35,530 bases of DNA from Acidobacteriota bacterium (GCA_019510095.1 JAEKLB010000028.1:1-35530); one strand, 5' to 3'. Counted from the stretch's first letter, positions 10,918 to 19,311 are shown. A program made the numbers and translations. The notes: generated by a model from the letters alone, not told the origin.

Positions 10918-12051
10918 ATTTGCTTCTCGCCCGAGGTCGAGCTCGAGCTGCTCGGCCCGGGCCCGCCGAACTTCGGGATGCAGCACCGTATAGAGGGCGA
11001 TGGCCAGGGCGGCGAGGGCGAACGGCACCAGGCCGTTGCCCCGGTTGGAGTACACCGGCCACAAGGCGAGCCCCGAGAGCGATGCCGTCCAGGCCCACAG
11101 GATCAGCACCGAGCGGCGATGGCCGTGTCCCAAGCGCTGGAGCCGGTGGTGGAGGTGGTCGCGGTCGGCCTTGGCCGCCGATTGTCGCTTGCTGGCGCGG
11201 CGGACGATGGCGAAGGCGGTGTCGAAGATCGGCACACCCAGGATCACGATCGGGATGAACAGCGGGGCGAAGAAGAAGTAGGTCGAGCCGCTGACGCTCT
11301 CGGCGGTCTGCCCCCCGACGAGCAGCGTCGAGGCCGCCATGAGCAGGCCGAGCAACGAGGCGCCGCTCTCCCCCATGAAGATCTTGGCGGGATGGAAGTT
11401 CCACGGCAGGAAGCCAAGGCAGATGCCGAGCACGATCACCGCCAGCAGCGGGCTGATGCTGTTGGAGTCGTTGGGCAGCAGGCCCTTGTCGAAGAGCCGG
11501 TCGCCATAGAGGGCGAAGGCGCCTGCGGCGATGCCGACGATGCCGGCCGCCAAGCCGTCGAGGCCGTCGACCCAGTTGACGGCCGTGACCATGCCCACCA
11601 CCCAGAGCACGGTGAGGAAGAAGGCCATGTCGGGCGACAGCGAGATGATCCCGCCGAACGGCACCCGGAAGAACAACATGGTGACGCCGAGGAAGGCGAG
11701 GGTGCTGCCCGCCAGCACCTGGCCCGACATCTTGGCGGGCGGCGACACCTCCCGGAGGTCGTCGACCACACCGACCAGGAAGATCACCGTGGCCCCGAGC
11801 ACGATGGCGAGCGGCTCGGAGTTGCCGGAGAACACCGGGTCGAACTGGGACACCTGGGTTGCCGTGGCCATGCCGGCCAGGAAACCGAGGTACATGGCGA
11901 AGCCGCCCAGCACCGGCGTCGGCCGCTCGTGGACCCGGCGCTCGTCTGGTGTCTGGACCGCCCCGGCCCGGATGGCGATGCGGCGGACCACCGGGGTGGT
12001 AGCAAGCGTCGTGCCGACGGCGACCGCTAGCACCACCAGATAGCCACCCAC
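10906..12051 (-). CDS. wecA: Undecaprenyl-phosphate GlcNAc-1-phosphate transferase-type enzyme (WecA/Rfe)
   Basis: Polytopic membrane enzyme that loads a sugar 1-phosphate onto a polyprenyl phosphate, the first step of cell-envelope glycan synthesis. The 381-residue product has the MraY/WecA superfamily hallmarks: VVDDLRE with the Asp pair at 97-98, NWVDGLDGLAAG at 159-169, FMGESGASLLG in the middle, and the His-rich loop DRDHLHHRL that is typical of WecA rather than MraY. About ten hydrophobic helices are visible. In mycobacteria the rfe/wecA gene also stands directly before the atp operon, which supports the name over MraY. The GTG start has no strong ribosome site. The precise sugar cannot be read from sequence. 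Confidence 0.9.
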   Translation of the reverse strand: MGGYLVVLAVAVGTTLATTPVVRRIAIRAGAVQTPDERRVHERPTPVLGGFAMYLGFLAGMATATQVSQFDPVFSGNSEPLAIVLGATVIFLVGVVDDLREVSPPAKMSGQVLAGSTLAFLGVTMLFFRVPFGGIISLSPDMAFFLTVLWVVGMVTAVNWVDGLDGLAAGIVGIAAGAFALYGDRLFDKGLLPNDSNSISPLLAVIVLGICLGFLPWNFHPAKIFMGESGASLLGLLMAASTLLVGGQTAESVSGSTYFFFAPLFIPIVILGVPIFDTAFAIVRRASKRQSAAKADRDHLHHRLQRLGHGHRRSVLILWAWTASLSGLALWPVYSNRGNGLVPFALAALAIALYTVLHPEVRRARAEQLELDLGREANLRP

Positions 12052-12096
12052 GGGCGCCCAGCCTCGCGCACCCGTCGCCCCCCGCCGCCCGCGGGG

Positions 12097-12264
12097 TCAG
12101 GTGCCGCAGCTACCGAGACGCCAGCGGGGCGTCGGGTTCAGGACGCCGCCGCACGTCGTCCGGGTGCACAGCATCAATCGCCCGGCGCTCGTGTAGCCGA
12201 TGGTGTCCTCCGAAGTACACGGCTCACCCGCGGCAGACACCTTCGGCTTTGGAGCAACGGCCTG
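12097..12264 (-). pseudogene. Remnant of a secreted or repeat-type protein C-terminus
   Basis: The 320-base stretch between wecA and vapC (12052-12371) has no intact gene. On the minus strand, between a TAA at 12265-12267 and a TGA at 12097-12099, a 55-codon frame reads like a real C-terminus: TIGYTSAGRLMLCTR and PTPRWRLGSCGT, with four cysteines. This resembles the short Cys-containing C-terminal modules of actinobacterial exported proteins (C..-G-x-T-S-x-G-x-x-x-x-C..W pattern). An in-frame stop directly upstream and the lack of a proper start suggest a decayed gene end. The rest of the gap shows nothing recognisable. Confidence 0.35.
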
Positions 12265-12371
12265 TTACGTCGCAGCGCCGTCACCGACCGCCATGACGCT
12301 CGACGACTCCTTCGTCCACGGTTGATCCAGCCATCGTGCTGCCACCCCGCCAACGATTGGTGGCGGTTGCG

Positions 12372-12719
12372 CTACCCCATCTGGCGGACGCGGAGTCCGC
12401 GCACCAGGTCGAAGTCACGAGTGTTGCGGGTTGCGACGTCGAGCTTGTGCTCAAGCGCAGTGGCCGCGATGAGCGCGTCGGGCAGGCGGATGCCTGCCTC
12501 GCGGCGCACGCGCCCGGCGCGTTCAGCGATGGCCCGGTCGATGTGGACCTCACGAAGCGGTCCGAGGAGCTGCGATACGAGGTCGGTCGCCGTGCTGCCG
12601 GCGAAGAGCTCGGCCCGGGTGATGACCGAGTAGTGGAGGCGATGACGGCCTACCTTCAGCTCGATCGCCCCGCGCAGGTGATCGATGAAGACGTCCGTGT
12701 CGACGAGGACGTCAGCCAC
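12372..12719 (-). CDS. vapC: VapC-type PIN-domain toxin
   Basis: A 115-residue PIN-domain ribonuclease, the toxin of a type II toxin-antitoxin pair. The acidic residues expected for the metal site are present: D7 in VLVDTDVFID, E37 in VITRAELFAG, D81 in LPDALIAATA, and D102/D104 near the end (TRDFD). The start is a GTG at 12719 that overlaps the vapB stop by eight bases. Earlier in-frame starts would only extend back through vapB and give a non-PIN N-terminus. VapC toxins cleave tRNA or rRNA sites, and the target is not predictable here. Confidence 0.9.
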   Translation of the reverse strand: MADVLVDTDVFIDHLRGAIELKVGRHRLHYSVITRAELFAGSTATDLVSQLLGPLREVHIDRAIAERAGRVRREAGIRLPDALIAATALEHKLDVATRNTRDFDLVRGLRVRQMG

Positions 12720-12930
12720 GTTCCCACTCGTCACGAGACGGGGCGTCGGCGTTGGGGTCCCGGCCGAAGGTGGCGGCGAGCGCTTCGGTCGGATCGGCAC
12801 TGTCAGCGAGATATTCGTCCAGCGCGGTCCGGATCACCTCGGCCATGGTGACCCCCTTCGATCGAGCCACCCGATCGATCCGCTCACGCTGAGCCTGGGT
12901 CAGGTACACCTGCGTTCTCGTCGCCGACAT
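12712..12930 (-). CDS. vapB: VapB-type ribbon-helix-helix antitoxin
   Basis: A 72-residue antitoxin. The N-terminus has the ribbon-helix-helix pattern (TRTQVYLTQAQRERIDRVARSKGVTMAEVIRTALDEYL, residues 4-41), which dimerises to bind DNA. The acidic C-terminal tail (DPNADAPSRDEWERG) would wrap the toxin. The order antitoxin-toxin and the eight-base overlap with vapC are typical. Antitoxins of this kind usually repress their own promoter. Confidence 0.9.
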   Translation of the reverse strand: MSATRTQVYLTQAQRERIDRVARSKGVTMAEVIRTALDEYLADSADPTEALAATFGRDPNADAPSRDEWERG

Positions 12931-12938
12931 ACATCATT

Positions 12939-12944
12939 ACTATA
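12939..12944 (-). promoter_or_regulatory. Possible -10 box of a leaderless vapBC promoter
   Basis: The minus strand shows TATAGT at 12944-12939, eight bases before the vapB ATG at 12930. It lies in a conspicuously AT-rich island (12928-12960) in an otherwise GC-rich sequence. No convincing -35 was found at the usual distance. If used, the mRNA would begin at or next to the start codon. Autoregulation by VapB at this island is expected from the family, not shown. Confidence 0.3.
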
Positions 12945-12959
12945 CAGCACTGCTCCGTA

Positions 12960-14123
12960 TCAGCCGGGCGGGCCCGACCACTCGACGAGCACGACGGTGG
13001 CGTCGTCTTGGAGGTGGGTATGGCGGTGCTCCAAGACGCTGTGCACCAGCTGACGGACGATTTCCTCGGGCAGCAGCTGATTCGACGCGCACTGTCCCAC
13101 CAAGTCGGCCAGTCGGCCCAGGCCGAACTCCTCGCCAGACGGCGTGCGGGCCTCGATGACGCCGTCGGTGAAGAAGAGGACGCCGTCGCCCGGCTCGAGC
13201 GCTTCCTCGGCCGGGCGAGCGGGCTCGCTGCCGAGTCCCCACGGGAGGCTGACGTGGGCAGTCAGCTCCTTGACGACCTGGCCATTCCTGATGAGCAGTG
13301 GGAGCGGATGACCAGCGTTCATCCAGCTGATGACGCCGGTCGCGAGCTCCAGCCGGGCGAGCTGCCCCGTGGCAAAGCCCTCGCCCCGCAGCTGCTGGCT
13401 GACCACCTCGTCGATGGCTTGGTGGATCATCTCGAGGCCGTGGCCTTCGCGACGGCCATGCCGGTAACAGCCCACCGCCAGGGCGGCAATCGCTGCAGCT
13501 GCCACCCCGTGACCCATGGCGTCGATCAAGGCCACGTCGAGCACGGGTCCGTTGACCGCGTAGTCGAAGCAGTCACCACCGACCTCGTAAGCCGGCTCGA
13601 GGCGCGCCGCGACCTGACAGCCCGGGGCCTGGAGCACGAGCGGCGGGAGGAGATCCCACTGCATGCTGGCGGCCAGCGACATCGACTTGCGGCGCCGGTG
13701 TAGCTGGTACACGTCGGTGCAGCGGGCGTGAGCAGCGATCAGGTAGCCGGCGAGGATGCCCAGGTCCATGCACTCATCGAGCGTGGTGTCGTCAGGCTCC
13801 TGCACGGTCATGGCCACGACGCCCGTTCGGTCAGAACCCTCGAGGATCGGCACCCACACGCGGCTGCCGTCATGCCGCTCAACCGTGACCGCCTCTCGGC
13901 TGAGGAACGCCCGGCCCGCCATCGTCGCGGCTACGACCTCGGCCGCCGGCACGTCGGCGTGCGTCCCGTGGTCGGGCAGGGGCTCGAGCACGAGCTGCTC
14001 GAAGTCGACGAGGTAGGCAATGACGTCACTGGCGCCGAAGTCGCGTGCCGCAGCCGCGACGAGGTCAGCAACCGCTGCCGGATCGGCAGTCTGTGCCATC
14101 CGAAGCACGGCGGCGACGTCCAT
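12960..14123 (-). CDS. PP2C-type (SpoIIE/RsbU-like) serine phosphatase with an N-terminal GAF-like domain
   Basis: A 387-residue protein. Residues 1-135 look like a GAF-type sensory domain (AAVADLVAAAARDFGASDVIAYLVD ... GVVAMTVQEPDD). Residues 145-387 form a SpoIIE/PP2C phosphatase: start helix AASMQWDLLPP, metal-site GGDCFDY (183-189), IDAMGHG with D201, WMNAGHPLPLLI (267-278), FFTDGVIEA with D320, and DDATVVLV with D373/D374. All expected metal-binding residues are present, so it should be active. Such enzymes dephosphorylate anti-anti-sigma factors, but no partner (STAS or anti-sigma kinase) lies nearby. The start ATG 14123 has AAAGGTGA eight bases upstream. A GTG at 14135 is also possible. 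Confidence 0.88.
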   Translation of the reverse strand: MDVAAVLRMAQTADPAAVADLVAAAARDFGASDVIAYLVDFEQLVLEPLPDHGTHADVPAAEVVAATMAGRAFLSREAVTVERHDGSRVWVPILEGSDRTGVVAMTVQEPDDTTLDECMDLGILAGYLIAAHARCTDVYQLHRRRKSMSLAASMQWDLLPPLVLQAPGCQVAARLEPAYEVGGDCFDYAVNGPVLDVALIDAMGHGVAAAAIAALAVGCYRHGRREGHGLEMIHQAIDEVVSQQLRGEGFATGQLARLELATGVISWMNAGHPLPLLIRNGQVVKELTAHVSLPWGLGSEPARPAEEALEPGDGVLFFTDGVIEARTPSGEEFGLGRLADLVGQCASNQLLPEEIVRQLVHSVLEHRHTHLQDDATVVLVEWSGPPG

Positions 14124-14195
14124 GCGCCTGTTCACCTTTCGACTCTACGAGGACAAGTCCGGCAATTTGCCGAGGGGTGCCGCTACCGTCCGATC

Positions 14196-14462
14196 GTGGT
14201 CAGCACGCGAGTCCCCGGTGGGGTGGTGCACAAGCTCCCGAGCGACCTGCGCAAGGCCCTGGTCGCCAACGGAATGGCGCTCGATGCGTGGAACGACATC
14301 ACCCCGCTGGCCCGCAACGAGTTCATCTGCTGGGTCGACGATGCCAAGCAGCAGGTGACCCGCGAACGCCGGATCCGCCGGACCCAGGAGGAACTAGAAG
14401 AGGGCCAGCGCCGGCCCTGCTGCTGGCCGGGGTGCAAGCACCGCGAGCGCAACGGCAAGTAG
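14196..14462 (+). CDS. Small YdeI/OmpD-associated-type protein
   Basis: An 88-residue protein that corresponds to the C-terminal YdeI/OmdA module. It has KLPSDLRKAL near the start, then the most recognisable part, NEFICWVDDAKQQVTRERRIRRTQEELEEG, which matches the family pattern (EYVxWIxxAKxxxTRxRRIxxxxxxLxxG). It ends in a Cys-containing tail CCWPGCKHRERNGK. Family members are linked to stress or antimicrobial-peptide resistance in other bacteria, without a known biochemical activity. The start is uncertain: GTG 14196 has no good ribosome site, and two GTGs follow about nine codons later. It diverges from the PP2C gene. Confidence 0.7.
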   Translation: MVSTRVPGGVVHKLPSDLRKALVANGMALDAWNDITPLARNEFICWVDDAKQQVTRERRIRRTQEELEEGQRRPCCWPGCKHRERNGK

Positions 14463-14473
14463 GGAGCGACCGC

Positions 14474-15781
14474 CTATCCCGCTTCGCTGTGGGTGACGGC
14501 AGGCTCGCCCATCCACTCGCGAAGGGTGTTCTTGAGCTTGGTCTGCTGGATGAAGATGTCGTGCTCGGGCGGCAGGGCGGGGTCGACGGTCTGCGGGCTC
14601 TTGAAGTAGAAGCTGAGCCACTCCTGCACGCCCTTCGCCCCGGCGCGCGCCGCGAGATCGAAGAACAGGGCGAGATCGAGCACCAGCGGCGCGGCCAGGA
14701 TCGAGTCCCGGCACAGGAAGTCGACCTTGATCTGCATCGGGTAGCCCATCCACCCGAAGATGTCGATGTTGTCCCAGCCCTCCTTGTTGTCACCACGGGG
14801 CGGGTAGTAGTTGATGCGCACGACGTGCGAGATGTCGCCGTACAGCTGGGGGTACTCCTCCGGCTGGAAGATGGTCTCGAGCACGCCCAGCTTGGAGACC
14901 TCCTTCGACCGGAAGTTCTCGGGCTCGTCGAGCACCTCGCCGTCACGGTTGCCGAGGATGTTGGTCGAGTACCACCCGTTGAGCCCGAGCATCCGGCTCT
15001 TGAAGCCGGGGGCGAGGATGGTCTTCATGAGGGTCTGGCCGGTCTTGAAGTCCTTGCCGCCGATCGGCACACCGTTGCGGTCGGCCAGCTCGATCATGCA
15101 GGGCAGGTCACAGGTGAGGTTCGGCGCGCCGTTGGCATAGGGAACCCGGCTCTGCAGGGCCGCATACGCGTAGATCTGGCTCGGGCTGATCTCGGCGTGG
15201 CTCTCGCGTAGGCCGCGCTCGAAGGTCTCGATGCTCTGGTGCACCTCGACCGGTTCGCGGTAGGCCTCGGTCGAGCCGCACCACACCATCACGAGGCGAT
15301 CACATCCGTTCTCGGTGCGGAACCTCTCGATGTCGGCCATCAGCTGCTCGGCGAGGTCCATCTTGGTCTCGCCTGTCTTGACCCGGAACCCGTCGAGCCG
15401 CTTGACCCACGCCTGGTCGAAGACGGCATTCATGGCGACGACGCCCTCGAGGGCGCCGCTGATCGGGGCGAGGTCGCGCTCGTCGAGGACGCCACAGGTG
15501 CGGGCGGCCTCGAGCGCGTTGGCCGAGATCGGATCCCAGCCTCCGAACACGAGGTCGTCGAGCTGGGCGAGCGGCACGAAGTCCTTGATGTAGGGGTTCA
15601 CGCCGTCACCACGGCTCCCGAGGCGGATCTTCGCCATCTGGGTGATCGAGCCGATCGGCGGCTCGCCGGTCTGCTTGGCGGTCTCGACGCCCGCGATGAG
15701 GGTGGACGACACGGCACCGAGGCCCGGGAGCAGCACACCGAGCTTGCCGGTGGCCGGGGCGATCTGGCGGGGTTCAGACAT
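14474..15781 (-). CDS. ino1: Myo-inositol-1-phosphate synthase, long form
   Basis: Converts glucose 6-phosphate to inositol 1-phosphate, the precursor of phosphatidylinositol and mycothiol in actinobacteria. The 435-residue product begins with an NAD-binding segment LGVLLPGLGAVSSTLIAG (14-31) and contains the hallmark GKDFKTGQT(LMKT), GWYSTNILGNRDG, and the Asp/Lys-rich active-site region (SHVVRINYYPPRGDNKEGWDNIDIFGW). Mycobacterial Ino1 is about 365 residues. This version is closer in length to the longer bacterial forms. It is single on the minus strand, flanked by the YdeI-like gene and a hairpin region after glyA. Confidence 0.93.
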   Translation of the reverse strand: MSEPRQIAPATGKLGVLLPGLGAVSSTLIAGVETAKQTGEPPIGSITQMAKIRLGSRGDGVNPYIKDFVPLAQLDDLVFGGWDPISANALEAARTCGVLDERDLAPISGALEGVVAMNAVFDQAWVKRLDGFRVKTGETKMDLAEQLMADIERFRTENGCDRLVMVWCGSTEAYREPVEVHQSIETFERGLRESHAEISPSQIYAYAALQSRVPYANGAPNLTCDLPCMIELADRNGVPIGGKDFKTGQTLMKTILAPGFKSRMLGLNGWYSTNILGNRDGEVLDEPENFRSKEVSKLGVLETIFQPEEYPQLYGDISHVVRINYYPPRGDNKEGWDNIDIFGWMGYPMQIKVDFLCRDSILAAPLVLDLALFFDLAARAGAKGVQEWLSFYFKSPQTVDPALPPEHDIFIQQTKLKNTLREWMGEPAVTHSEAG

Positions 15782-15800
15782 GCGGCCACCATAAGTTGCG

Positions 15801-15835
15801 GGGAGCAGGGGAACCGCTCCCGGCTCCGCCGAGCC
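15801..15835 (-). terminator. Hairpin region downstream of glyA
   Basis: Two adjacent GC stems fall in the 57-base gap after the glyA stop: GGGAGC (15801-15806) with GCTCCC (15816-15821), and GGCTC (15822-15826) with GAGCC (15831-15835). No U-tract follows. It could end glyA transcription or be a processing structure. Confidence 0.3.
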
Positions 15836-15838
15836 CGG

Positions 15839-17086
15839 TCAGTACGAGAGGCCGGGGTACGGCTCGAAGCGGGCGCAGAGCTCGGCGACCTCGCGCCGCA
15901 CGGCGGCGATCACCTCGGCATCGCCGGGGGCCTGCAACACCCGGTCGATGAGGGAGGCGACCGTCGCCATCTCCGTCTCGCGCATGCCCTGGGTGGTGAC
16001 CGCGGGGGTCCCGATCCGAAGTCCGCTGGTGATGTACGGCGGCCGCGGGTCGTCGGGCACGGTGTTCTCGTTGAGGCTGATCCCCGCCTTGTCGAGCGCG
16101 GTACGGGCCTTCTTGCCCGAGAGGTCGGCGTTGAACGGGCGAAGGTCGACGAGCATGAGGTGGTTGTCGGTGCCGCCGGAGACCAGCCGTTGACCGGTGC
16201 CCGCCAGCCCCTTGGCCAGCGCCGAGGCGTTGGCGACGATCTGCTGGGCGTACTGCTTGAACTCGGGCCGGGCGGCCTCGCGGAAGGCGACCGCCTTGGC
16301 CGCGATGACGTGATCGAGTGGGCCACCCTGGAGGCCGGGGAACACCGCCTTGTCGATGGCCTCGGCATGCTCGGCTGTCGAGAGGATGCAGCCACCGCGG
16401 GGGCCGCGGAGCGTCTTGTGGGTGGTGAAGGTGACGATGTCGGCGTAGGGCACGGGGTTCGGGTGCACGCCACCAGCGATGAGGCCGGCGATGTGAGCGG
16501 CATCGAACATGAACAGCGCGCCCACCTCGTCGGCGATCTCGCGGAACGGCTGGGCGTCGATGATCCGGGGATACGCCGTGGCGCCGGCCACGATCATCTT
16601 GGGCTGCTCGCGCTTGGCCACGTCGCGCACCTGGTCGAAGTCGATGCGCTCGTCGCTCGGCGTCACGCCGTAGGCCACGAACCGGTACAGCTTCCCCGAG
16701 GCGTTCACCGGCGAGCCGTGGGTGAGGTGCCCGCCCTGGTCGAGGCGCATGCCGAGCACGGTGTCGCCCGGCTGGAGCAGGCCGAGGTACACCGCCATGT
16801 TGGCGTTGGCGCCGGCGTGGGGTTGGACGTTGGCGTGCTCGGCGCCGAAGAGGTCCTTGGCTCGCTGCCGAGCGAGCTCCTCGACCTCGTCGATCACCTC
16901 GTTGCCGCCGTAGTACCGCTTGCCCGGATAGCCCTCGCTGTACTTGTTGGTGAGGACCGAGCCGGTCGCGGCCAACACCTCGGGGGACGTGAAGTTCTCC
17001 GAGGCGATCAGCTGGATCGTGCCGTTCTGGCGGTCGACCTCGCGGTTGAGGATGGAGAACAGCTCGTCGTCGCGGTCCGGGGTCAC
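15839..17086 (-). CDS. glyA: Serine hydroxymethyltransferase
   Basis: Interconverts serine and glycine with tetrahydrofolate, feeding one-carbon units. The 415-residue product shows all family landmarks: [15 protein letters not shown], the [15 protein letters not shown] box, [27 protein letters not shown], and the PLP-binding Lys K224 in [14 protein letters not shown]. The GTG start at 17086 gives the standard N-terminus. In Streptomyces a glyA gene also lies between sua5 and wecA, so its presence fits the conserved block. Confidence 0.97.
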   Translation of the reverse strand: MTPDRDDELFSILNREVDRQNGTIQLIASENFTSPEVLAATGSVLTNKYSEGYPGKRYYGGNEVIDEVEELARQRAKDLFGAEHANVQPHAGANANMAVYLGLLQPGDTVLGMRLDQGGHLTHGSPVNASGKLYRFVAYGVTPSDERIDFDQVRDVAKREQPKMIVAGATAYPRIIDAQPFREIADEVGALFMFDAAHIAGLIAGGVHPNPVPYADIVTFTTHKTLRGPRGGCILSTAEHAEAIDKAVFPGLQGGPLDHVIAAKAVAFREAARPEFKQYAQQIVANASALAKGLAGTGQRLVSGGTDNHLMLVDLRPFNADLSGKKARTALDKAGISLNENTVPDDPRPPYITSGLRIGTPAVTTQGMRETEMATVASLIDRVLQAPGDAEVIAAVRREVAELCARFEPYPGLSY

Positions 17087-17148
17087 CCCGACAGCGTACG
17101 GCCACCGATCAGGCCGACCGGCCCAGTTCGCCCGCCCTCAGGAGGCGG

Positions 17149-17820
17149 TCAGGAGGCGATGAGGTGCTGGCGGAGGGTGGCCAGCTTCGTCGCCACCAGC
17201 TCGGGCGACATGGCCGCCTCGGAGCGGGCGGCAAGATGGTCGAGCCACCGGGCGGCGTTCTCCCGCTCGCCCCGCAGGACGCTGATGGCAGCGATGCGGC
17301 TGATGGTGAAGAGCTCGCTCTCGTCGGGGATGCCCCGGCTCGGCTCGAGGTGCTCGTACAGGTGGTCCTGGACGGCGGCCGGGTTCGCCAGCAGGTCGAA
17401 GATCGGCACGACCTCGGCGGCCACCCGGGCCAGGACCGAGCGCGCGGTCGACGCGTCGGCCAACGCCGATATCGGCCACGGCTGCGCCTTCACCTCGAAC
17501 CAGGCCGGCTCGATCCGGCCCTGATGCTCGCCGAGCCGTCCCTGCACCGCGCAGGTGTCAACAGAGGGATGAACCGGGTCGAACTCGCCCATGGCCGCGT
17601 GGATCCCAGGCACATACACGCCCCACGACACGCCGAAGCACACCCGCTTCGGCGTCGACCACGGGGCGATGTCGAGATCGAGCATCCAGAACACACCGTC
17701 GGCGGCCGCCGCGACCAGCGTGCCCGGCAGCGGCTCGAAGCCGAGACCCTGGAGCCCAGGGAGGAGTCGCTGGCGCACGAGCTCACGGAACCGCCCAGCT
17801 GCGCCCGCACCCCCTTGCAC
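17149..17820 (-). CDS. Protein of unknown function (possibly DUF4304-like)
   Basis: A 223-residue protein without signal peptide or membrane span. The first half (RFRELVRQRLLPGLQGLGFEP, then VFWMLDLDIAPWST, RVCFGVSWGVYVPG) is reminiscent of DUF4304-type proteins. These start with a helix, a GF-containing turn and beta strands. The second half is helical (ARSVLARVAAEVVPIFDLLANPAAVQDHLYEHL ... NAARWLDHLAARSEAAM). No catalytic motif is seen. It starts with GTG 20 bases upstream of nothing recognisable and ends before glyA. It may be co-transcribed with sua5. Confidence 0.65.
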   Translation of the reverse strand: MQGGAGAAGRFRELVRQRLLPGLQGLGFEPLPGTLVAAAADGVFWMLDLDIAPWSTPKRVCFGVSWGVYVPGIHAAMGEFDPVHPSVDTCAVQGRLGEHQGRIEPAWFEVKAQPWPISALADASTARSVLARVAAEVVPIFDLLANPAAVQDHLYEHLEPSRGIPDESELFTISRIAAISVLRGERENAARWLDHLAARSEAAMSPELVATKLATLRQHLIAS

Positions 17821-17840
17821 GAAGCGTCACGGTATGACCG

Positions 17841-18464
17841 TCAACGAACGGCATCGCGGATGGTCTCGGCCGCGATGCGACCTTCGCGCAGCACGACGGC
17901 ATCGAGGTCGGTGCACGCGACCACCGTCGACGGCGCGCCTTCGCAGCGTCCACCGTCGAGGACCACGGCCACGCCCGCGTCACCGAGCTGGGCCATGACC
18001 TCCTCGGCGGTCGGCGGCGTCGTCCGGCCGTGCAGGTTGGCGCTGGTCGCGGCCAGCGGCCCGACCCGCCTTGCCAACTGGCGAACGAGGTCGTGATCGG
18101 GGACCCGGACGCCGATGGTCGTGTCGTCGGCCCCGCCGAGGTCGAGGGCCAGGCCCGACCGGCGAGGAACCACGAGGGTGAGGCCGCCGGGCCAGAACCG
18201 GCGGGCGAGTCGCGCAGCAGGCTCGGGCACGGTCGCGGCCAACCCGAAGGCCGACGCCTCGTCGGCGGCCAGCACCGGAAGGGCGGCGTCGGTCGGCCGC
18301 TCCTTGATGGCAAACAGCCGGCCGGTGGCACCGGGCCGCCGGGGATCGACCGCCAGCCCGTACACGGTGTCGGTCGGGATGAGCACGACGAGTCCGGCCT
18401 CGAGCGCGGCGACCGCCTCCTCGAGGTCTCCCCCTCCCGTTCTTTGTCGACTGAGGGGGCTCAC
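17841..18464 (-). CDS. sua5: L-threonylcarbamoyladenylate synthase (Sua5/YrdC/TsaC family)
   Basis: Makes threonylcarbamoyl-AMP from threonine, bicarbonate and ATP for the universal t6A37 modification of ANN-decoding tRNAs. The 207-residue protein contains IPTDTVYGLAVDP (about 29-41), KERP at 54-57, WPGGLTLVV, and ATSANLHGRTTP (the SxN motif). The short single-domain length matches TsaC/YrdC. The start GTG at 18464 overlaps the prmC stop in GTGA, so translation is coupled. The first residues (SPLSRQR) are encoded by one arm of a long inverted repeat and do not resemble the usual family N-terminus. Confidence 0.93.
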   Translation of the reverse strand: MSPLSRQRTGGGDLEEAVAALEAGLVVLIPTDTVYGLAVDPRRPGATGRLFAIKERPTDAALPVLAADEASAFGLAATVPEPAARLARRFWPGGLTLVVPRRSGLALDLGGADDTTIGVRVPDHDLVRQLARRVGPLAATSANLHGRTTPPTAEEVMAQLGDAGVAVVLDGGRCEGAPSTVVACTDLDAVVLREGRIAAETIRDAVR

Positions 18465-18488
18465 GCGCCCATCAGTCGACAAAGAACG
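18438..18488. repeat. Long inverted repeat across the prmC/sua5 junction (copy 2 of the GTTCTTTG-tipped family)
   Basis: Arms CGTTCTTTGTCGACTGA (18438-18454) and its near-perfect complement at 18472-18488 (one end base differs), with an inner stem GGGC/GCCC (18457-18460 and 18467-18470). The hairpin covers the last codons of prmC, the GTGA overlap and the first codons of sua5. The outer tip CGTTCTTTG is shared with the repeats at 3469-3521 and 24829-24877. Confidence 0.75.
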
Positions 18489-19306
18489 AACCGGGGGCGG
18501 GCGCTGAGGTCGAGGCCCACCTCGACCTCGTCGAAGCCGGCGGCCTCGGCGAGGCTGGCGACGACCTCGGTCTGATGGGGCGCGCACTCGACGACGAGGG
18601 CGCCGGGGCGATCGAGCCACGCCGGCGCCTCCTCGACGATTCGGTCGAGGTCCTCGATGCCGCTCGGTCCGGCGATGAGCGCCCCGTGCGGCTCCCAGTC
18701 CCGGACCTCGGCGGGGAGGACATCGTCCTCGGCGACGTACGGGGGATTGGCCACCACGACCTGCAGCTGGCCGCGGAGCTCGGCCGGCAGCGCGTCGAAC
18801 CAATCGCCTTCGGCGATGCGCACCCGGGCACCGGGCCGGCCGATCCCGGCCAGGTTGGCCCGCGCCACCTCGAGGGCCAGCGACGACCGGTCGACCGCCC
18901 ACACCGACGCGGCCGGCACCTCGGTGGCGATGGCGAGGGCGATGGCACCCGAGCCGGTGCCGAGGTCGACGGCCGTGCCGCCCCCCAGCGCCCGCAGCTC
19001 CTCGATGGCGACGCCGGCCACCACCTCGGTCTCCGGCCGGGGGATCAGCACCCGCCGGTCGACCAGGAGGTCGAGGGAGCGGAAGCCCCACGAGCCGAGC
19101 ACGTACTGCAACGGCTCGCCGGACCGGCGGCGGGCAAGCATGGCGTCGAAGTAGGCGAGCGCCCGCTCCCCCACCGGCCCGTCGACATCCGGCGCCGCCG
19201 CCGCCACCAACCACCGGGCGTCGGCGTCGGGGCTGGGCACACCGGCATCCCGAAGGCGCGCCGCCGCCTCCGTGCGGAGCGTCGACCAGGTGACCGCCTC
19301 GGCCAC
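18461..19306 (-). CDS. prmC: Release factor glutamine methyltransferase
   Basis: Methylates the Gln of the GGQ motif of release factors RF1/RF2 using S-adenosylmethionine. The 281-residue protein has an N-terminal helical domain and the PLQYVLGSWGF segment. The class I methyltransferase motifs follow: DLGTGSGAIALA (about 114-125) and the catalytic NPPY at 187-190. It starts with GTG 19306, seven bases after the prfA stop, and ends in an overlap with sua5. The C-terminal FVLCRLMGA is encoded by an arm of the inverted repeat. The pairing with its substrate gene prfA is conserved in bacteria. Confidence 0.95.
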   Translation of the reverse strand: MAEAVTWSTLRTEAAARLRDAGVPSPDADARWLVAAAAPDVDGPVGERALAYFDAMLARRRSGEPLQYVLGSWGFRSLDLLVDRRVLIPRPETEVVAGVAIEELRALGGGTAVDLGTGSGAIALAIATEVPAASVWAVDRSSLALEVARANLAGIGRPGARVRIAEGDWFDALPAELRGQLQVVVANPPYVAEDDVLPAEVRDWEPHGALIAGPSGIEDLDRIVEEAPAWLDRPGALVVECAPHQTEVVASLAEAAGFDEVEVGLDLSARPRFVLCRLMGA

Positions 19307-19311
19307 GCTCG

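Noticed and set aside
12960-14462. A partner-switching sigma regulation system around the PP2C phosphatase
   Set aside because: No anti-sigma kinase, STAS protein or sigma factor gene is present nearby. The neighbour is a small YdeI-like protein.
17131-17150. Hairpin CCGCC-loop-GGCGG after the unknown gene at 17149-17820, as terminator
   Set aside because: Five-base stem, no U-tract and partly overlapping the gene end. Such stems are frequent by chance at this GC content.
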